Below, one piece after another: positions 23,152-35,324 of a DNA stretch of 64,000 nucleotides (position 1 is the stretch's first letter; each line of letters starts with the position of its first letter). The translations under genes were made by a program, and so were the position numbers. This stretch comes from Gigantopelta aegis (lineage: Eukaryota > Mollusca > Gastropoda > Neomphalida > Peltospiridae), in assembly GCF_016097555.1 (NCBI RefSeq), contig NC_054702.1, positions 62,796,650 to 62,860,649 of the forward strand, in the 5' to 3' direction. The notes under the pieces were generated by a model that was not told where the DNA came from, ran no database searches, and was given only the letters and a program-made list of their open reading frames with translations.

Positions 23152-23934
23152 AAGTCCATGGTTTGACAGATATGCTTATGCTATAGGTGGGTAACCCAAC
23201 AGATATTGCATTTAAAAGTGCGAGGCACAACAGATATTGGATTTAGTTATAGTACCATGTGTTTATTAGTTATTACATAATGTTAAAATCAAATTTGCCA
23301 ATTGCTAATTTTAGGAACAATTGGTGAATTTTATTTTATGTTGGTGAAAACATTTCATGTAATAATTATTGTTTTAATTGAAAAATAACTGTCATTTTGC
23401 ATTGTTTTAGATAATTTAGCTAAATGTTTTGCTCACCCAGAGCTAGCCCTGTAAATACTAAATACATTGAGGCTTAAAGTGCTGTGTAAAGTTGTTTTGT
23501 TTTTGCACTATTCTATTCAAGATTGTTATTGTATTGTTGTTGTGGTGATTGACAATTTCCTTATTTGTATATTTTGGGACTTGTTATGAAAATCTTTGAC
23601 AGATATTTGTATTGTATAATTATTTTGTCTTCCATGTTTGATCTTGTACAGTGTATATTGTAAACCATAACTTTTTTGTGTTTCGAAGATGGATGTTGTT
23701 ACCTACCATGACATTTTTTGTTAGTAGAAGATGAATGTTACTCATTTTAAATAGTGTTATCAAGGTATTATTGAAATACTTTAAAATATGAATGTTACTG
23801 CCAAACAACTAGAAAGAGATTATTTTACAGTATATAAAGATAAAATGAATGTTATTCTTGACAGTTTATATTGACACTCCCTAGTCTTGGGAATCGGATG
23901 AAATTCTGTACTCAATCATCAGTTTATTCATTCA

Positions 23935-24205
23935 TTTCAACTTATTTTCATGCTTATATCCAATTAAGGTTTAAGCACGCTGTCCTGGGCACACACCTCA
24001 GCTATCGGGGCTGTGTGTCTAGGACAGTGGGTTAGTTGGTAGTTGGTTAGTGGTTATTGAGAGAGAAGAGGGTGTAGTGGCCTGACACCTACCCATTGAG
24101 CACTTAAGAACTCGCTCTGGGTTGGAGCCGGTACCGGGCTGCGAACCCTGTACCTGCCAGCCTGTAGTCCGATGGCTTAACCACTTCGCCATCAAGGCCG
24201 GTTAT
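23935..24205 (-). mobile_element. h3 SINE
   Basis: On the minus strand it begins 'GGCCTTGATGGCGAAGTGG' with B-box-like 'GGGTTCGCAGCCC' and carries a tail different from the A/B tails ('CACTAACCAACTACCAACTA', 'GTGCCCAGGACAGCGTGCTT'). Confidence 0.72.
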
Positions 24206-26353
24206 CAGTTTACATAAACCAATCAATCATAAATAAATAATAGAATAAAATATGCATTGTGCTTTGGAGATACCAAATGTACTACTTTAATTTAACCAGG
24301 CTAAAGGTGTATTTTTGTTTTCTATAATAAAACTTTTAATTAACCTTTTCTGACCAAAATAATTTAAATGTCTGTATACTTCCAATAGGAGGCAATATCT
24401 AGCTCAGTCCTAGGTGGACCCATTGTCTGATTGGTATATTATTATTAGTCCTCTGCTGCTCCAACCAGTAGGGGACTGATAATTTTATTTAATGTCTTAC
24501 TTTTAGCTTTGTAAAATATTGCGGGTTTTTTTTGTAGATTTTTTAAAAATTGAATTATATTTTTAAACAGTCATTGAAGATAGATCCAGCAAGTTAAACT
24601 ATGCAACTTTTCATTGCCAAATTATGTGATGGTTGAATCGATTAAACAACGAATATTATGAATGCATCTCAATAACAGATTTAAAAACATTTCAGAAAGA
24701 CTATTATTTTGTAATATGACATTGTTTTTTAAGATTTATGTATTTAATAATTTATTTTACTGTTAAATAGACATCTTGGTAGATTTTTGTTCAATGAAGA
24801 ATGTTGTGGTATATTGGTCAGTGGTGTTCTTTCTAGTCAGGTATTAACACAAACTGGTTTTATCATAATATGCAACTTGTTTGGGCAGCAGAATTATTTT
24901 TAAAAATATTATGTACCATTTGGTTGAAATATTGATAATAGGTCAACTACATGAAAAAATTTGTATTATTCAAGGAAAGCTTAATAGTCAACATGATTCT
25001 AAGAAGAATAGTTCAAATGTTGTTTAATAGTAATATTTAGATGGTTTGAATGTTTGTGAATAAATGTGGGTTTTTGGTGGTGTTTTTTTAAAGTCTTGTA
25101 GTCATGTGGGTTTGATTGTTTAGTAATCTATTTTTGAATTGGTACATTTTAGAACAATAACCTAATCTGCTCTTTTATTACATTTTTAAGTCTTGCAATG
25201 ATTTTTTTTTCTAAAAAATGATTTTTATTGCACAATTCAGAGCTCTCACTATTAATCTAATTAACTAATTAGTTGGGGGTTTGTGCTTATACAGATTGGT
25301 TTTAAAGTCACTAATCCTATTTCTGTTTTCGCATAAAATGCGTTTTCCAATAATTATATGAGAGTAATGTGCTATAATAAGCAAAAATATTTCACACTGC
25401 CTACTAATAATACTTTTTAAAATTGCATGTTTATACTTGGGATATAAATAAATGGCATCGGTGTAAAATTGATAAGTAGTTGTATTTTAGATACATTTGA
25501 TCAAAGCATGGTACATGTACTACATGTATGATCGAGTATTGTAAAATAGACAGTATTGTAAATTCGAGACTCAGTGATTTTTGTGAAATTCACAAGCACC
25601 CTCGCATTTCAACCGTTGTTTTTGCTAATAAAAACATCAGAAGAGACACCAAGATGTTATGAACAAGTTTCACAGAAATAATGTGATACAAACAGGTATA
25701 ACCAGAACAAAATGTTTGTATATACAGTTTTTAACTGTTTTCACTGATTCCTGTTTTTTAACCCCGGAAACGAAACCCAGCATTATAAAAAATACGGAAG
25801 TAGACAAAAATAGTTTGGGTTGGATGGCAAGAGTAACGCTGTCAGTCACGTGACACATTGGGAGGGACTGTAAGGCCACGATAAAGTAATTAAATGGGTA
25901 CTAACAGAGTTGGGGGTCTTATCAAATGAACAGCAAATAAAGCACTGACAGAGTACTTGAGAGTGGGTTATAATGCCAGAAATTCTGCTTTTAATGTACT
26001 GCACCATAGAAAGAGTGATCAGGAGAGGTGATCAATTCGTTTGCCCTCACTGTAGGTCCAATAGTCAAAACAACAGTAAATTGCATGTTCCATAATGATT
26101 TTCAACTTTTCCACAGTTGTCGGCATTTAAAATTTTATGATGTTTCATTATTCATTGTTTTATGAATTTTACTGTCCTTTTAATCAGTTGGTTAAAAAAG
26201 GAGGCTTGTTTTTAATACAAAAGAAATGTAATAAAATGTTCCAGAAACAAAACATTTCTTTCAAGTGACCTCAGTTGAATGTGTAGTCATAGAAAGTAAC
26301 ACTGTGTTTTCTCTTGACTTTACAATACTCTAACCGGACACCATTTGTTTTAG
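24206..26353. other. Intergenic, mostly featureless
   Basis: A SINE-head scrap lies near 24400-24480. 'GTCACGTGAC' (25844-25853) is a palindromic E-box-like site in a CpG-bearing patch; no gene start was found next to it. Confidence 0.4.
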
Positions 26354-26446
26354 GGGGAGTATGTTTGGAACAGTGTTTATTATATCGGCAGTGTTACCAT
26401 GGTTTTTATTTTCATTTGACATTACTATAAACATATTTATGTACAG
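26354..26446 (+). CDS. Candidate internal exon encoding a hydrophobic helix
   Basis: Acceptor 'ccatttgttttag' and consensus donor 'ACAG|gtaagtg' flank 93 bases with one open frame, phase 2 in and 2 out. It encodes a membrane-spanning-like stretch ('FGTVFIISAVLPWFLFSFDI'). It joins in phase to 29147-29219. No upstream exon is secure. It resembles a last transmembrane helix, but no family is recognised. Confidence 0.35.
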
Positions 26447-28017
26447 GTAAGTGACATTTCTATTGTTGTCAGTTTCAAAGTATGGTCTTTCTGATCAAGT
26501 GAAACCTTAGGGTCTCGAAATTGCAATACTCAACTGTACATGCAAGTGTGCCAAATTTGTTTAGCCAATCAAAACTGTGCTATGAAAACCTCTATGCAAA
26601 AAATCTGTGGGATTTTCATGCTTGACAGACTTTACATTTTAATCATGATATCTGAAATATATTGATATTATTTGGAACTGTTTGTAAATATGTTAATAAT
26701 ATTTTCTTAATGTCTGCATCAACTTTGAAAACATTTTGTACCAAAAATTATTTTGCATGTACATATGTGTTAATTGTTATTAATATACACATGTATTAGG
26801 TAGGATGACAAAATTAACAGGGGAACATTATTTTATATTTTACAGAGCTGTACCATGATCAAAATCCTAGTGGGGGGCACTACTTTTTATAAACCAATGA
26901 AATACTATACAAATTAAACCTTGAGATGTGTGCTATTTTCTGGAGTGAAAAATAAAGAGAGAGATTCAAAGGGGCCCCCTCCCCCCCCCCTCTTCCCCCC
27001 CCCCCCCAAGGGTATGGCCCTGTTTTAAAATGAGGGCAGGCCCCTACTGCTTTTGCATTATCATTATCACAAGTTACAGGTTAAATTAATTTTAAGATTT
27101 CAAGTAATATTTGTATCAGGTAACAAGTTTATAAAAGTGAAAAACCTATTTTAAACAATATCACTGGTGTTTGCAGAATTGGATTTTAAGATATTGGTTG
27201 GGGAAAAACATCCACTTAATTTAGATGATAATAAGAGGAATGATGAAGTCGCAGTACATATATTTCATTTTACTATGAAATAAGTTAACAGTGCCTTATT
27301 CATACCTGCTTGCTGTCATCTGAGCTATTAATGTCGAAAAGGTATTTCTCTTTTCATTCAGTAAACCTGAACGCATTAATCAGATATCTTTCATTATTAA
27401 ATCAATTTTATGCTGAAGTCTTTAGAAATATGTTATGGTAGCAAAGCATATGGTTTTATAGGAAACTAATGCAAGTGTGATGATCAGTTTCATTTGTTTA
27501 GCATTGAAAAACACAAATATTATTTTTTATTTATCATTATTTTATAAGTGCTCTTCCTAATGAACTCTGTATGAATGCAAATTTTAACAAATGTTATTCA
27601 TATATAGCTTGCAACACATAGGCCTACATTGTATAATTATATTATTTATGTATATGCTGCACAATTAGTTTAGTAAATGAGATTATTTTGGTTTGTTTAT
27701 TCTGCTCAGACTGTAAAACTGTCTCATATTTAGGCATCCATGTTTTATTACAAAGATCCCTGCTCAGCTGACAAAACAGTCTTTTTGCTTTGAGGATTTG
27801 AGGATGGTATATTGTAAATAACATGCAGTATTCAAAGAAAAAAAAGAGTTTATAACAGAAAAGTATCAGTCTCAAGTGCAAGTCACTATAATTATTATAC
27901 TTACTGTGCTGTAGTTGTTTTCTATATTTTCTACCATTAAACCATGACATAACAGTAAAATACTCTTCCAGAATATTTTCTTCTCGTGACTGCTTCATTG
28001 TTGCTCAGTATGGAAGT
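26447..28017. other. No secure feature
   Basis: C-rich run near 26975-27007; the rest is AT-rich. It would be an intron if the 26354/29147 pair is real. Confidence 0.4.
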
Positions 28018-28323
28018 ATGAGAAAAAATTTAAGTTTTGTCTCAGTTCGTCCATCTGTCAGAGTTATGGCTCTTGAACTGAGGAAATAAGAAAATTTGTT
28101 TTTTCTTAATGCCTCATGGTGTTGAGCTGAAATTTTGTGTATAGCTTTATTATGTTCTGTTACAGACCAAGTTTTACTTTCATGGCGATTTACCCATTTT
28201 TTGAGCTGAAAGTTTGTGCATAGCTTTATTATGTACTGTTGTGGATCAGATTTGACTTTGGCCCTTGAACTTAGGACATATGAAAATCTGTTAAGCCCTA
28301 ACAGTACTCTCAGAATGCTTGTT
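28018..28323 (+). repeat. Dispersed 'ttatggcccttgaac' repeat, copy 2
   Basis: 'GGTGTTGAGCTGAAATTTTG', 'GACCAAGTTTTACTTTCATG' and the end '..CTCTCAGAATGCTTGTTT'. Confidence 0.62.
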
Positions 28324-29146
28324 TAAATATTATTTTAATTAAAATATCATTGTTTTATTTCGTGTCTTGATTTTAGCATACCAGTTTATAGATACATGTA
28401 CATATTTTTTAACTTTTAAGTGATTTAAGTGATTTCATGATGATTTTTATTTGACATACAAAGCCTAAACACTAAATATATTAAGAGATTCAGGTTATAG
28501 AATGGTCAAAGTTTAGTCTAAAGTGCATACATGATCATACAAATGGTTCTTGGTTTGAATTCACTCAAATGAAGTTGAGTTATCTGTTACATGTACTTGG
28601 AATATCATGTAACAGTAATTATAATGCACACACGTTGTAAAACTGTATTTATGCTAAAATATGTTTTTTGGCAGGATTCAACCTTGCTGTTCAATCTTTC
28701 TTGTGATCCAATTCTTTCAATAACAAGTTTATAAAAAAAGTGCAGATTTTTCAATAATGCCGATGAAAATTATACAACTTTTTTTACCTGATATTTACTA
28801 AAATTCTTTTCATTCTTTATGCAGTTTTATATTTAGTTGTACAATGTTATTAATGGTGTACATATTATATGGCTGTGACAAATGCTTTATATGTAGTGAA
28901 CTACATCAAAGAGAAATAAATTATATTTTTATTTTCTTCTTGAGTTTATTTTTATATTGTCCACAAGAACTGTCCTTTGTGTTTGATTGTTATATATTTT
29001 CTAAAGCAGAATACTAGAACCAAGAAAGTGGGATGCAGAGATGTATTTATCTTTCTAAATTGCTTTTTTGTAAAGTGGTTAAAAGTAGATGAAAAGGGTC
29101 ATTTGACAAACTTGGTATTGTGATAATATTCCACTGCTTGTTTCAG

Positions 29147-29219
29147 TGAATTCAGAAGTAAAGCAGATGTACAAACTGATTTTGATGCTGAAGGGACCGA
29201 ACCAAACTGCTTGAAATAA
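29147..29219 (+). CDS. Candidate terminal exon (short acidic cytoplasmic tail)
   Basis: Acceptor 'ccactgcttgtttcag', then an open frame to TAA at 29217. Phase 2 matches 26354-26446. It encodes 'EFRSKADVQTDFDAEGTEP' and a last NCLK. The short length means the frame alone proves little. Confidence 0.35.
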
Positions 29220-29564
29220 CAGTAGTTTTGGGTGAAAATTATGCTGTGGGATCATTTCTCAACCTAGAGATATCCTGGGAAAACAAGATAATAGAGGTCA
29301 AGATAACAATGCTTCATGGTATTTCATAACACACTGAGATTATAATACTACAGGTTGCCTGGACTCCTATATAATACTACAGGTTTCCTGGACTCCTGTA
29401 TGCGTGAAACTCCATCCTTTAAAAACAAATATGGAATCTACCCTTTCATAGTACTTGTGTCTCTCTTAACGTAAGTAAAGTATATATCACTATCTTTAAA
29501 AGAGAGAGAACAAAATCTAAATGTAATCAAAACTGATAACAGAGAGACCAAAAAAAGAGACAAC

Positions 29565-29820
29565 AAAATAAACTTTGTTTGTTTAACGATACCACTACAG
29601 CACATTAATCATCGGCTATTGCATGTCAAACATTTGGTTGATAATTCTGACATGCAGTCATCAGAGGAAACCTGCTATATTTTTCCTAATGCAACAAGGG
29701 ATCTTTTATATGCACTTTCTCACAGACAAGAAAGCATGGCTTTTGACCAATGCAATGGTTGGAAAGAGAAAAAACACTATCAGTTGAATGGATTCACCAA
29801 GGTGGTCAAAATATAAATCA
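29565..29820 (-). mobile_element. SINE, h2-type, A-tail
   Basis: A-tail at 29575, core ('GGGATCTTTTATATGCAC'), head partly preserved ('CACCAAGGTGGTCAAA'). Confidence 0.68.
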
Positions 29821-30295
29821 ACCAAAAAACAAACCAGTTAAGCCACCACTATCTTAATGCACAACAGACATTTAGTCTATAGTTCTGCTGTATAAAAATA
29901 ATTATACTTGTTTTGAATTTGATTAGTTTTTTCAGTCAAGAAATGTTTTATGTGTTAACAAATCTGTGATGGCACATAATAATTTCAGAAAATATATTGC
30001 ACATGTATTAGCAGTTGAGTTTCAGTATGAAGTGAGAAAATATTCTGAATTAAAATTTTAGCACTGTTAAAATACTTAACAAATAGGAAAGAATACTTAA
30101 GTCTAGTATTTGGGATCAAAATGTAATTTCCACAACCCAATGTGTTACAGCTGCACTAATATTTAACCTTGCATAGGGCAATTGTCACACCCTGCAATGC
30201 ATTGTATCACTGGTATCCTGTTATGTATTGTCCCATGTTGTGTCAATAAATGTAAACAATCCTAGTTGCACAATATGACAGGTAGGTCAAATGTA

Positions 30296-31030
30296 AATGA
30301 ATCAATATTTAACGACATGCTAACGAACACAAATTTCCACTAATGGGTGTTGAACAAAGGTGTGTGAATCACAAACTCACCACATGCATCAGCATAAACA
30401 TTGTTACTTAAAGATCATTTACAGAAGCTGTGGTAGGCTAAAGAGTTACGGTAATGCATGGTAACTGGTTAAGCTTTATCACAAAATTGTCTCAATAAAA
30501 CTTTTACACTTAAAGAAATTTAACAACACCTCAGTACAACAAAATAATTGCTTCAGTCAAATCATTCAAAGACCTAATAATAAAATGTTCCAACATAAAA
30601 TTAACCTCACACACCCCGCACTTAAAACAAAATTAATTATTTAAAAATTTAAATTATAAAGCTAAAGAAAGAATGTGCCATGGTAAACGAGTCATTTTCA
30701 ACATTTTTGAACTACACCTAAAAAGAAAAATCTGAACTATCACAACTATATTTCATAAAGCAAACATTTTCAAAACAAAAATAGACTTGAAAATATTATT
30801 TCAGATATTGCTTTTAGAATCAGTTTTAAAATTCATCACACTCATAATTACTGTACTCCCATTAGTTAATTAATTTTCTGATGCCATATAACCGTAATTA
30901 AAATGTGTTGAGTGTGTCGTTAAATAAAACATTTCTTTCCTTTCCTTCCCATTAATTAAAAAAAAAATTAAATCCCTGAGAAAGTGGCCATCCCAGCACC
31001 ACCGTGAGCAACAGCACTCAAAAGAAAGAA
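30296..31030 (-). mobile_element. Degraded LINE 3' tails
   Basis: 30296-30360 and 30528-30580 both resemble the reverse complement of the LINE end ('TTTAACGACACC..CAGCAC..'). 30975-31030 resembles the more internal 'CACGGTGGTGC..' portion. They are old and diverged, with a SINE B-tail between them at 30865-30952. Confidence 0.4.
30865..30952 (+). mobile_element. SINE B-tail fragment
   Basis: 'GATGCCATATAACCGTAATT' to '..GTTAAATAAAACATTTCTTT' followed by C/T-rich sequence. Confidence 0.65.
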
Positions 31031-31217
31031 AAAAAAAAAAAAGCAAAGTTTATGGCTGCTGAAAGGCCGCCTGCTTTATTATTGAGCAAGGGCATATACA
31101 GCATTTTTCTATAAGACAGACTAGAACTATTATTAAAAATGGCACTATTCAGGGGGAAGTGCAACATTTAAAAATGGCACCTTCAGTTTTTAGAAATGCA
31201 CTACCATGCATTATATA

Positions 31218-32705
31218 CTCTTCAAAAGAAGAAACGCAAAACCACATTATCGTAACATTTGGGGAATTGATTTAATTATTGAATGGTGAGTCCGATAATT
31301 ACCAAATGTTGCAGGATTGTTCACAATTCACTCTAGTCCATTGTGAGTAAGTGATAGGACACACCACCAAGGTCAAGGTCATCTGGAGTCAATACCGGGT
31401 GTGGCCTCCGCGTGTGTTGACAACTGCCTGGCACCGCCTGCCCATTGAAGCAACCAGAGTACGGATGACGTCCCGGGGGATGGTGGCCCACTCGGCCTGC
31501 AAGGCTGCTGCCAACTCGGGCAGGGTCTGGGGCTGTGGTTGTCGCTGTCGGAGGCGTCGGTCCAACTCGTCCCATAGATGCTCAATTGGGTTCAAATCCG
31601 GTGATATCGATGGCCAAGGAAGGACATTAATGTTGTTGTTCTGTAGGAAAGCCGTTGTGAGACGTGCTGTGTGAGGCCTGGCGTTGTCATGTTGGAACAC
31701 TGCGTTGGCGTTGGCCATAACTGGAACGATGTGTGGCCGGAGGATCTGGTCAATGTAGCCCTGTGCATTCAGGTTGCCCTGCACGTGGTCAGTTCTGCCA
31801 GTGTGTGAGATGGCTGCCCACACCATGACACTACCCCCGCTGAATCTGTCCACTTCCTGCACGCAGTTTTCCACATAACGTTCACCACGACGCCTATGCA
31901 CGCGACATCTTCCATCATGACGTCGGAGCAGAAATCGGGACTCGTCACTGAACCACACCTGTCTCCATCGCAGTTGAGGCCATTGTCGATGAATCTGGCA
32001 CCACTGCAGTCGGAGTCGACGGTGTTGTGGTGTTAAGATGACACCTCGAACTGGACGTCTGGCACGAATTCCTACCTCACGTAGGCGGTTCCGTACGGTC
32101 TGGTCGGATATCCTGCGCAAACCTGGTATTGCTGCGGCTGTGGAGGTGGCAGTAGTCAATTGTTCCCGAAGGTGGCGTACCCGGATGTAGCGGTCCTGCC
32201 CGGGGGTAGTGACCCGTGGTCGACCGGATCTAGGGAGGTCACGTGTTGATCCATGTTGCTGGTAACGGTCCCACAGTCTGGAGATGGTGCTTGGGGACAC
32301 ATGGAATGCCCTGGCAACGGCCGTTCTGGATTCGCCTGCGTCTAGTCGGCCGATGGCATTGTTTCTCTGCGGTTCACTGAGACGTGGCATGTCCTGGATT
32401 GTCAACTGTCGGCCAGATACAGAGGCCAGGCAAGCGAACACCCTGCACTTTTATACTGTCGGTGTTCATGTTGCATGTGCAGACAACGCACGTGCAGTGG
32501 TGATATGGTTTGCACGTGGCTGCGTTTTTGTGAATATTCACATTTTGGAACTTTATTGTACAGTAGCTGCGTTTTATCGAATGTAACCGTGGGAATGTGT
32601 TTGGGACATGCAATGACCTTATATTCACAAAGCATGAACCGGTAGGAAACATAAAATCGGAGTTATAACCCATTTGTACCCTTTTGCGTTTCTTTTTTTG
32701 AAGAG
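31218..32705 (-). mobile_element. Tc1-like transposon, full length
   Basis: About 1.49 kb bounded by inverted repeats reading inward 'CTCTTCAAAAGAAGAAACGC' on the left and the same with one A/G change on the right, then AAAA. Flanks are TATATA on both sides, so the TA target duplication is present but its exact frame is ambiguous. The element is clearly more GC-rich than its surroundings. The near-identical ends and unbroken transposase suggest a young insertion. It lies between gene 1 and the gene 2 ATG. Confidence 0.9.
31389..32390 (-). CDS. Tc1-like transposase (DD34E)
   Basis: The frame runs uninterrupted from 32441 to the stop at 31389. The preferred start is the second Met (32390, 'MPRLSEPQRNNAIGRL'), giving 333 residues, normal for Tc1. 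The N-terminus has helix-turn-helix sequence ('AVARAFHVSPSTISRLWDRY') and a GRPR hinge. Catalytic residues: first Asp in 'WFSDESRF', second in 'FQHDNARPHTA', Glu in 'SPDLNPIEHLWDEL'; 34 residues separate the last two, which defines DD34E. The product would cut the element ends and insert it at TA. No stop or frameshift is seen, so it may be active. Confidence 0.93.
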   Translation of the reverse strand: MPRLSEPQRNNAIGRLDAGESRTAVARAFHVSPSTISRLWDRYQQHGSTRDLPRSGRPRVTTPGQDRYIRVRHLREQLTTATSTAAAIPGLRRISDQTVRNRLREVGIRARRPVRGVILTPQHRRLRLQWCQIHRQWPQLRWRQVWFSDESRFLLRRHDGRCRVHRRRGERYVENCVQEVDRFSGGSVMVWAAISHTGRTDHVQGNLNAQGYIDQILRPHIVPVMANANAVFQHDNARPHTARLTTAFLQNNNINVLPWPSISPDLNPIEHLWDELDRRLRQRQPQPQTLPELAAALQAEWATIPRDVIRTLVASMGRRCQAVVNTRGGHTRY

Positions 32706-32804
32706 TATATATCTTGATAATTTTCTTCAGAAACACCAGGCTGACCAACAAGACATTACATGTTCCTCATTAAAAATCTTTATCCATTTGCAAGTTTGAA
32801 ATTT

Positions 32805-32920
32805 GGAGGTGGTTGTGGTGCAGTGGTTGGAATGGGGAAAAAATCAGTTAAACGGATCCACTAAGGTGGTTTGAACCTGTGATGCAAGCACTGACTGAGC
32901 TAAAGCCTACCCCTTTTTTA
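32805..32920 (-). mobile_element. SINE h2 head fragment
   Basis: On the minus strand 'GGCTTTAGCTCAGTCAGTGC' and 'GGTTCAAACCACCTTAG' are A- and B-box-like. The core is missing. Confidence 0.55.
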
Positions 32921-33108
32921 AAATAAAAGAACAGAATATTTTGTTACCGATATGTCTATATAGGTGTATCTATACTTGTTTGAAAAAAGAAGAAAAAAGG
33001 AGAAAACCTACTGTAACTACTACTATAGGCTACTCCTGCACTTCCATATACACAGGTCAATACATATTGGCCACAACGTTTGGGCATTGGTTGTGATGGA
33101 GACACACA

Positions 33109-33123
33109 CACACCCCCCCCCCC

Positions 33124-33159
<36 letters not shown>

Positions 33160-33240
33160 ATAATAATAATAATTTAAAAAATAACAACAAACAAACAAAC
33201 AAAACAACCCACAATAATAATAATAATAATAATAATAAAC
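33109..33240 (+). repeat. Low-complexity cluster: C-run, A-run, AAT repeats
   Basis: CA/C-run, about 30 A, (AAT)n at 33154-33172, (CAAA)n, then (AAT)n at 33211-33237. Confidence 0.9.
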
Positions 33241-33257
33241 CCACATGTTCATCAAGA

Positions 33258-33525
33258 GCTTTTGTTTAATGACATCACTAGAACACAATTATTCATCAAT
33301 CATCAGCTAATGGATGTCAAACATTTGGTAACTGACATAGTCTAGAGAGGACACCCGCTACATCTTTCCATTAGTAGCAAGGGATCTTTTATATGCACAT
33401 ACCACGGTCTTTGACCAGTTATGGTGCATTGGTTGGAACAAGAAAAAAACCCAGTTAACTAAATGGATTCATCGAACATGCACCTCAGGCGAGAACTCAA
33501 CCGACAGCTAAATCCCGCTCCGACC
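33258..33525 (-). mobile_element. SINE, h2 head, A-tail
   Basis: A-tail, core (with a small deletion) and an h2 head ending at 33525 are all readable in reverse. Confidence 0.75.
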
Positions 33526-35034
33526 ACTACAGTAAGCACAACACTTTATATTTGCCAAATTTATTGTTATATAAGTTTTCCATTCCTGTTATTAGGAAAG
33601 TTCCAAAAATTGCACCCACACGTTCCAATTAAGCAACGCGGTGCGTAATTACGTAATCATGTTGTCAGCAGTCTTGCCCTCACTTTTCGTTCCTTGGACA
33701 AGCTCGCAACCCATGACAAGGACAGTTAAAACAGAAACCTCCCGTTATTTATTTATGTAGTGAACATGTTTATGTTTGATTAAGGGTGTCCCAATTACAA
33801 ACAATAACGCTTGTTAAATAGTAAATTAGCAAACTTGTAATTATAATCTTGTAATTGTTTAGAATATATATATTACAAATATTGCTATTAAAATTTTCGT
33901 CTTTTCTTATCTACATTAATAATTAACTTAATATGTTTTCTTGAATATTTAAAATGCGGTCTAGTTCTCACGATAACAGGACACTTATAGGTAACAATGA
34001 CAATGAAAAATAATATGGTGATTAAAAAAATAAAATCTTTATTCACATTAATCACACATTATGTCTACCAATAAAAGATATTTGTGACAGTGAAGTGCCA
34101 TATATTAACAGTTAATGAGTTTATGTTACAAATCGCTAACCACAACAGCTGTGTCCCTCTGTTATTTACTTGTCGCCGAGAAACTATGACGTCACAGGTA
34201 CTCGACGACTTGTTGTGGCATTCCTTTCTGCGTTCACGAACTGGAAGGAGTAAGTAAAGATTTTCACTAGTCGTTTGTAATTGTCAACTAAACCAATACA
34301 TCTTATAACAGAATAACATTAGTTACATATTTTTTTGTAAAAGTTAATACTAATAAATATTGCAAAATTCATTACATTCATTAAATTTGAAGTTCGGTCC
34401 GGCATCAGGATGGTGTCTACTTTTGTATAACTTTATGCAACGCCAGGTTAAATATTTATTTATTTATTTATTGGCTTATTTAATTTCTGGAAGACGAATG
34501 GGGCATATTTTAATATATTTATTATTTTGAATATTGCTGGGATGTCATGGCCTGCAATGTATTTACAGGGCTGTAGCAGTGTAGGAATGGTGTCGGAAGT
34601 TCCGGAGGGAGGAGCGGGCAGGGGACCGACACAATCCCTACCGGGGGCAGTTTCTAGTAGGGGAGACACAAGCCCGTTTTTTTATATCATTATTTATATA
34701 GAGTAGGACAAGAAAAAAACATTTACATTTTCGTTCTCACGCGGCCCGCCTATTTTCCACGGACATGATTTGATTTGCAGTGGACTGAGTGGTTTCTAAC
34801 GACGCTATCTTAAAGTAGCATCATCCGTTTTGTGAATCATGTGTAGTAGAATTTAAAAATTAGTTATACATATTATATTAAAACTGTTAGTAAGATTACT
34901 GTTAATAATACTAAACAAAATTAACCTTGTTCAATCAAATAATTGTTTGTAGTTACAAACAATTCTATGATGTAGCTTTTTATTCATACATAGCCTACAT
35001 AAATGTGATGTGGTTGTTTTGTTTTGTTTTTAAA
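33526..35034. other. Upstream region of gene 2
   Basis: Holds the CRE/donor candidate at 34187-34249; otherwise AT-rich. A CG-richer patch at 34580-34670 has no identified role. Confidence 0.4.
34187..34249 (+). promoter_or_regulatory. Candidate promoter and non-coding first exon of gene 2
   Basis: A palindromic CRE (TGACGTCA, 34187-34194) lies in a CpG-containing stretch, followed by a possible exon ending 'CTGGAAGGA' at a consensus donor 'gtaagt' (34250). It is about 4.5 kb upstream of the MGCG exon. Nothing connects the two except position and strand. Confidence 0.3.
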
Positions 35035-35206
35035 TATCCGACGTTACCCCCCCCCCCCCCCCCCCCCGATTTTGGTTTGTAGAGTTAGGGTTAGAGTTAG
35101 ATTTACATGTAGTTAGAGTTAGGGTTAATTTTTAGGTTAGAGTGAGCTACGTTCCCTCTTTATACATGTATCAGTATAATGGGGGGTAACCAGCAGATAT
35201 CTTTCC
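35035..35206. mobile_element. Related MITE with telomere-like repeats
   Basis: Left 'ATATCCGACGTTACCCCCC' (long C-run 35047-35067) and right 'GGGGGGTAACCAGCAGATAT' are imperfect complements. 'GTTAGGGTTAGAGTTAG'-type repeats occupy 35080-35140. Architecture matches 4323-4457, but the target duplication is unclear. Confidence 0.6.
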
Positions 35207-35324
35207 ATTAGGGGCCATTCAGCATTTGTTATACCCCCATGTAACATAAAAAAAATTGTAATGCTAAGGCCATTTCAGGAGGTTGATCTTCAGCTCGCCT
35301 TAATTTTGTTCACGGCGAACAAAA

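Noticed and set aside
27642..27998. 118-residue minus-strand open frame
   Set aside because: Composition follows AT-rich background, no domain, no splice or promoter support.
31351..31674. Open frame on the + strand over the transposase
   Set aside because: It is antisense to the intact Tc1 transposase, whose motifs are unambiguous.
33023..33288. Leu/Tyr/Phe-run and Asn-run proteins
   Set aside because: Translations of A-runs and AAT repeats.
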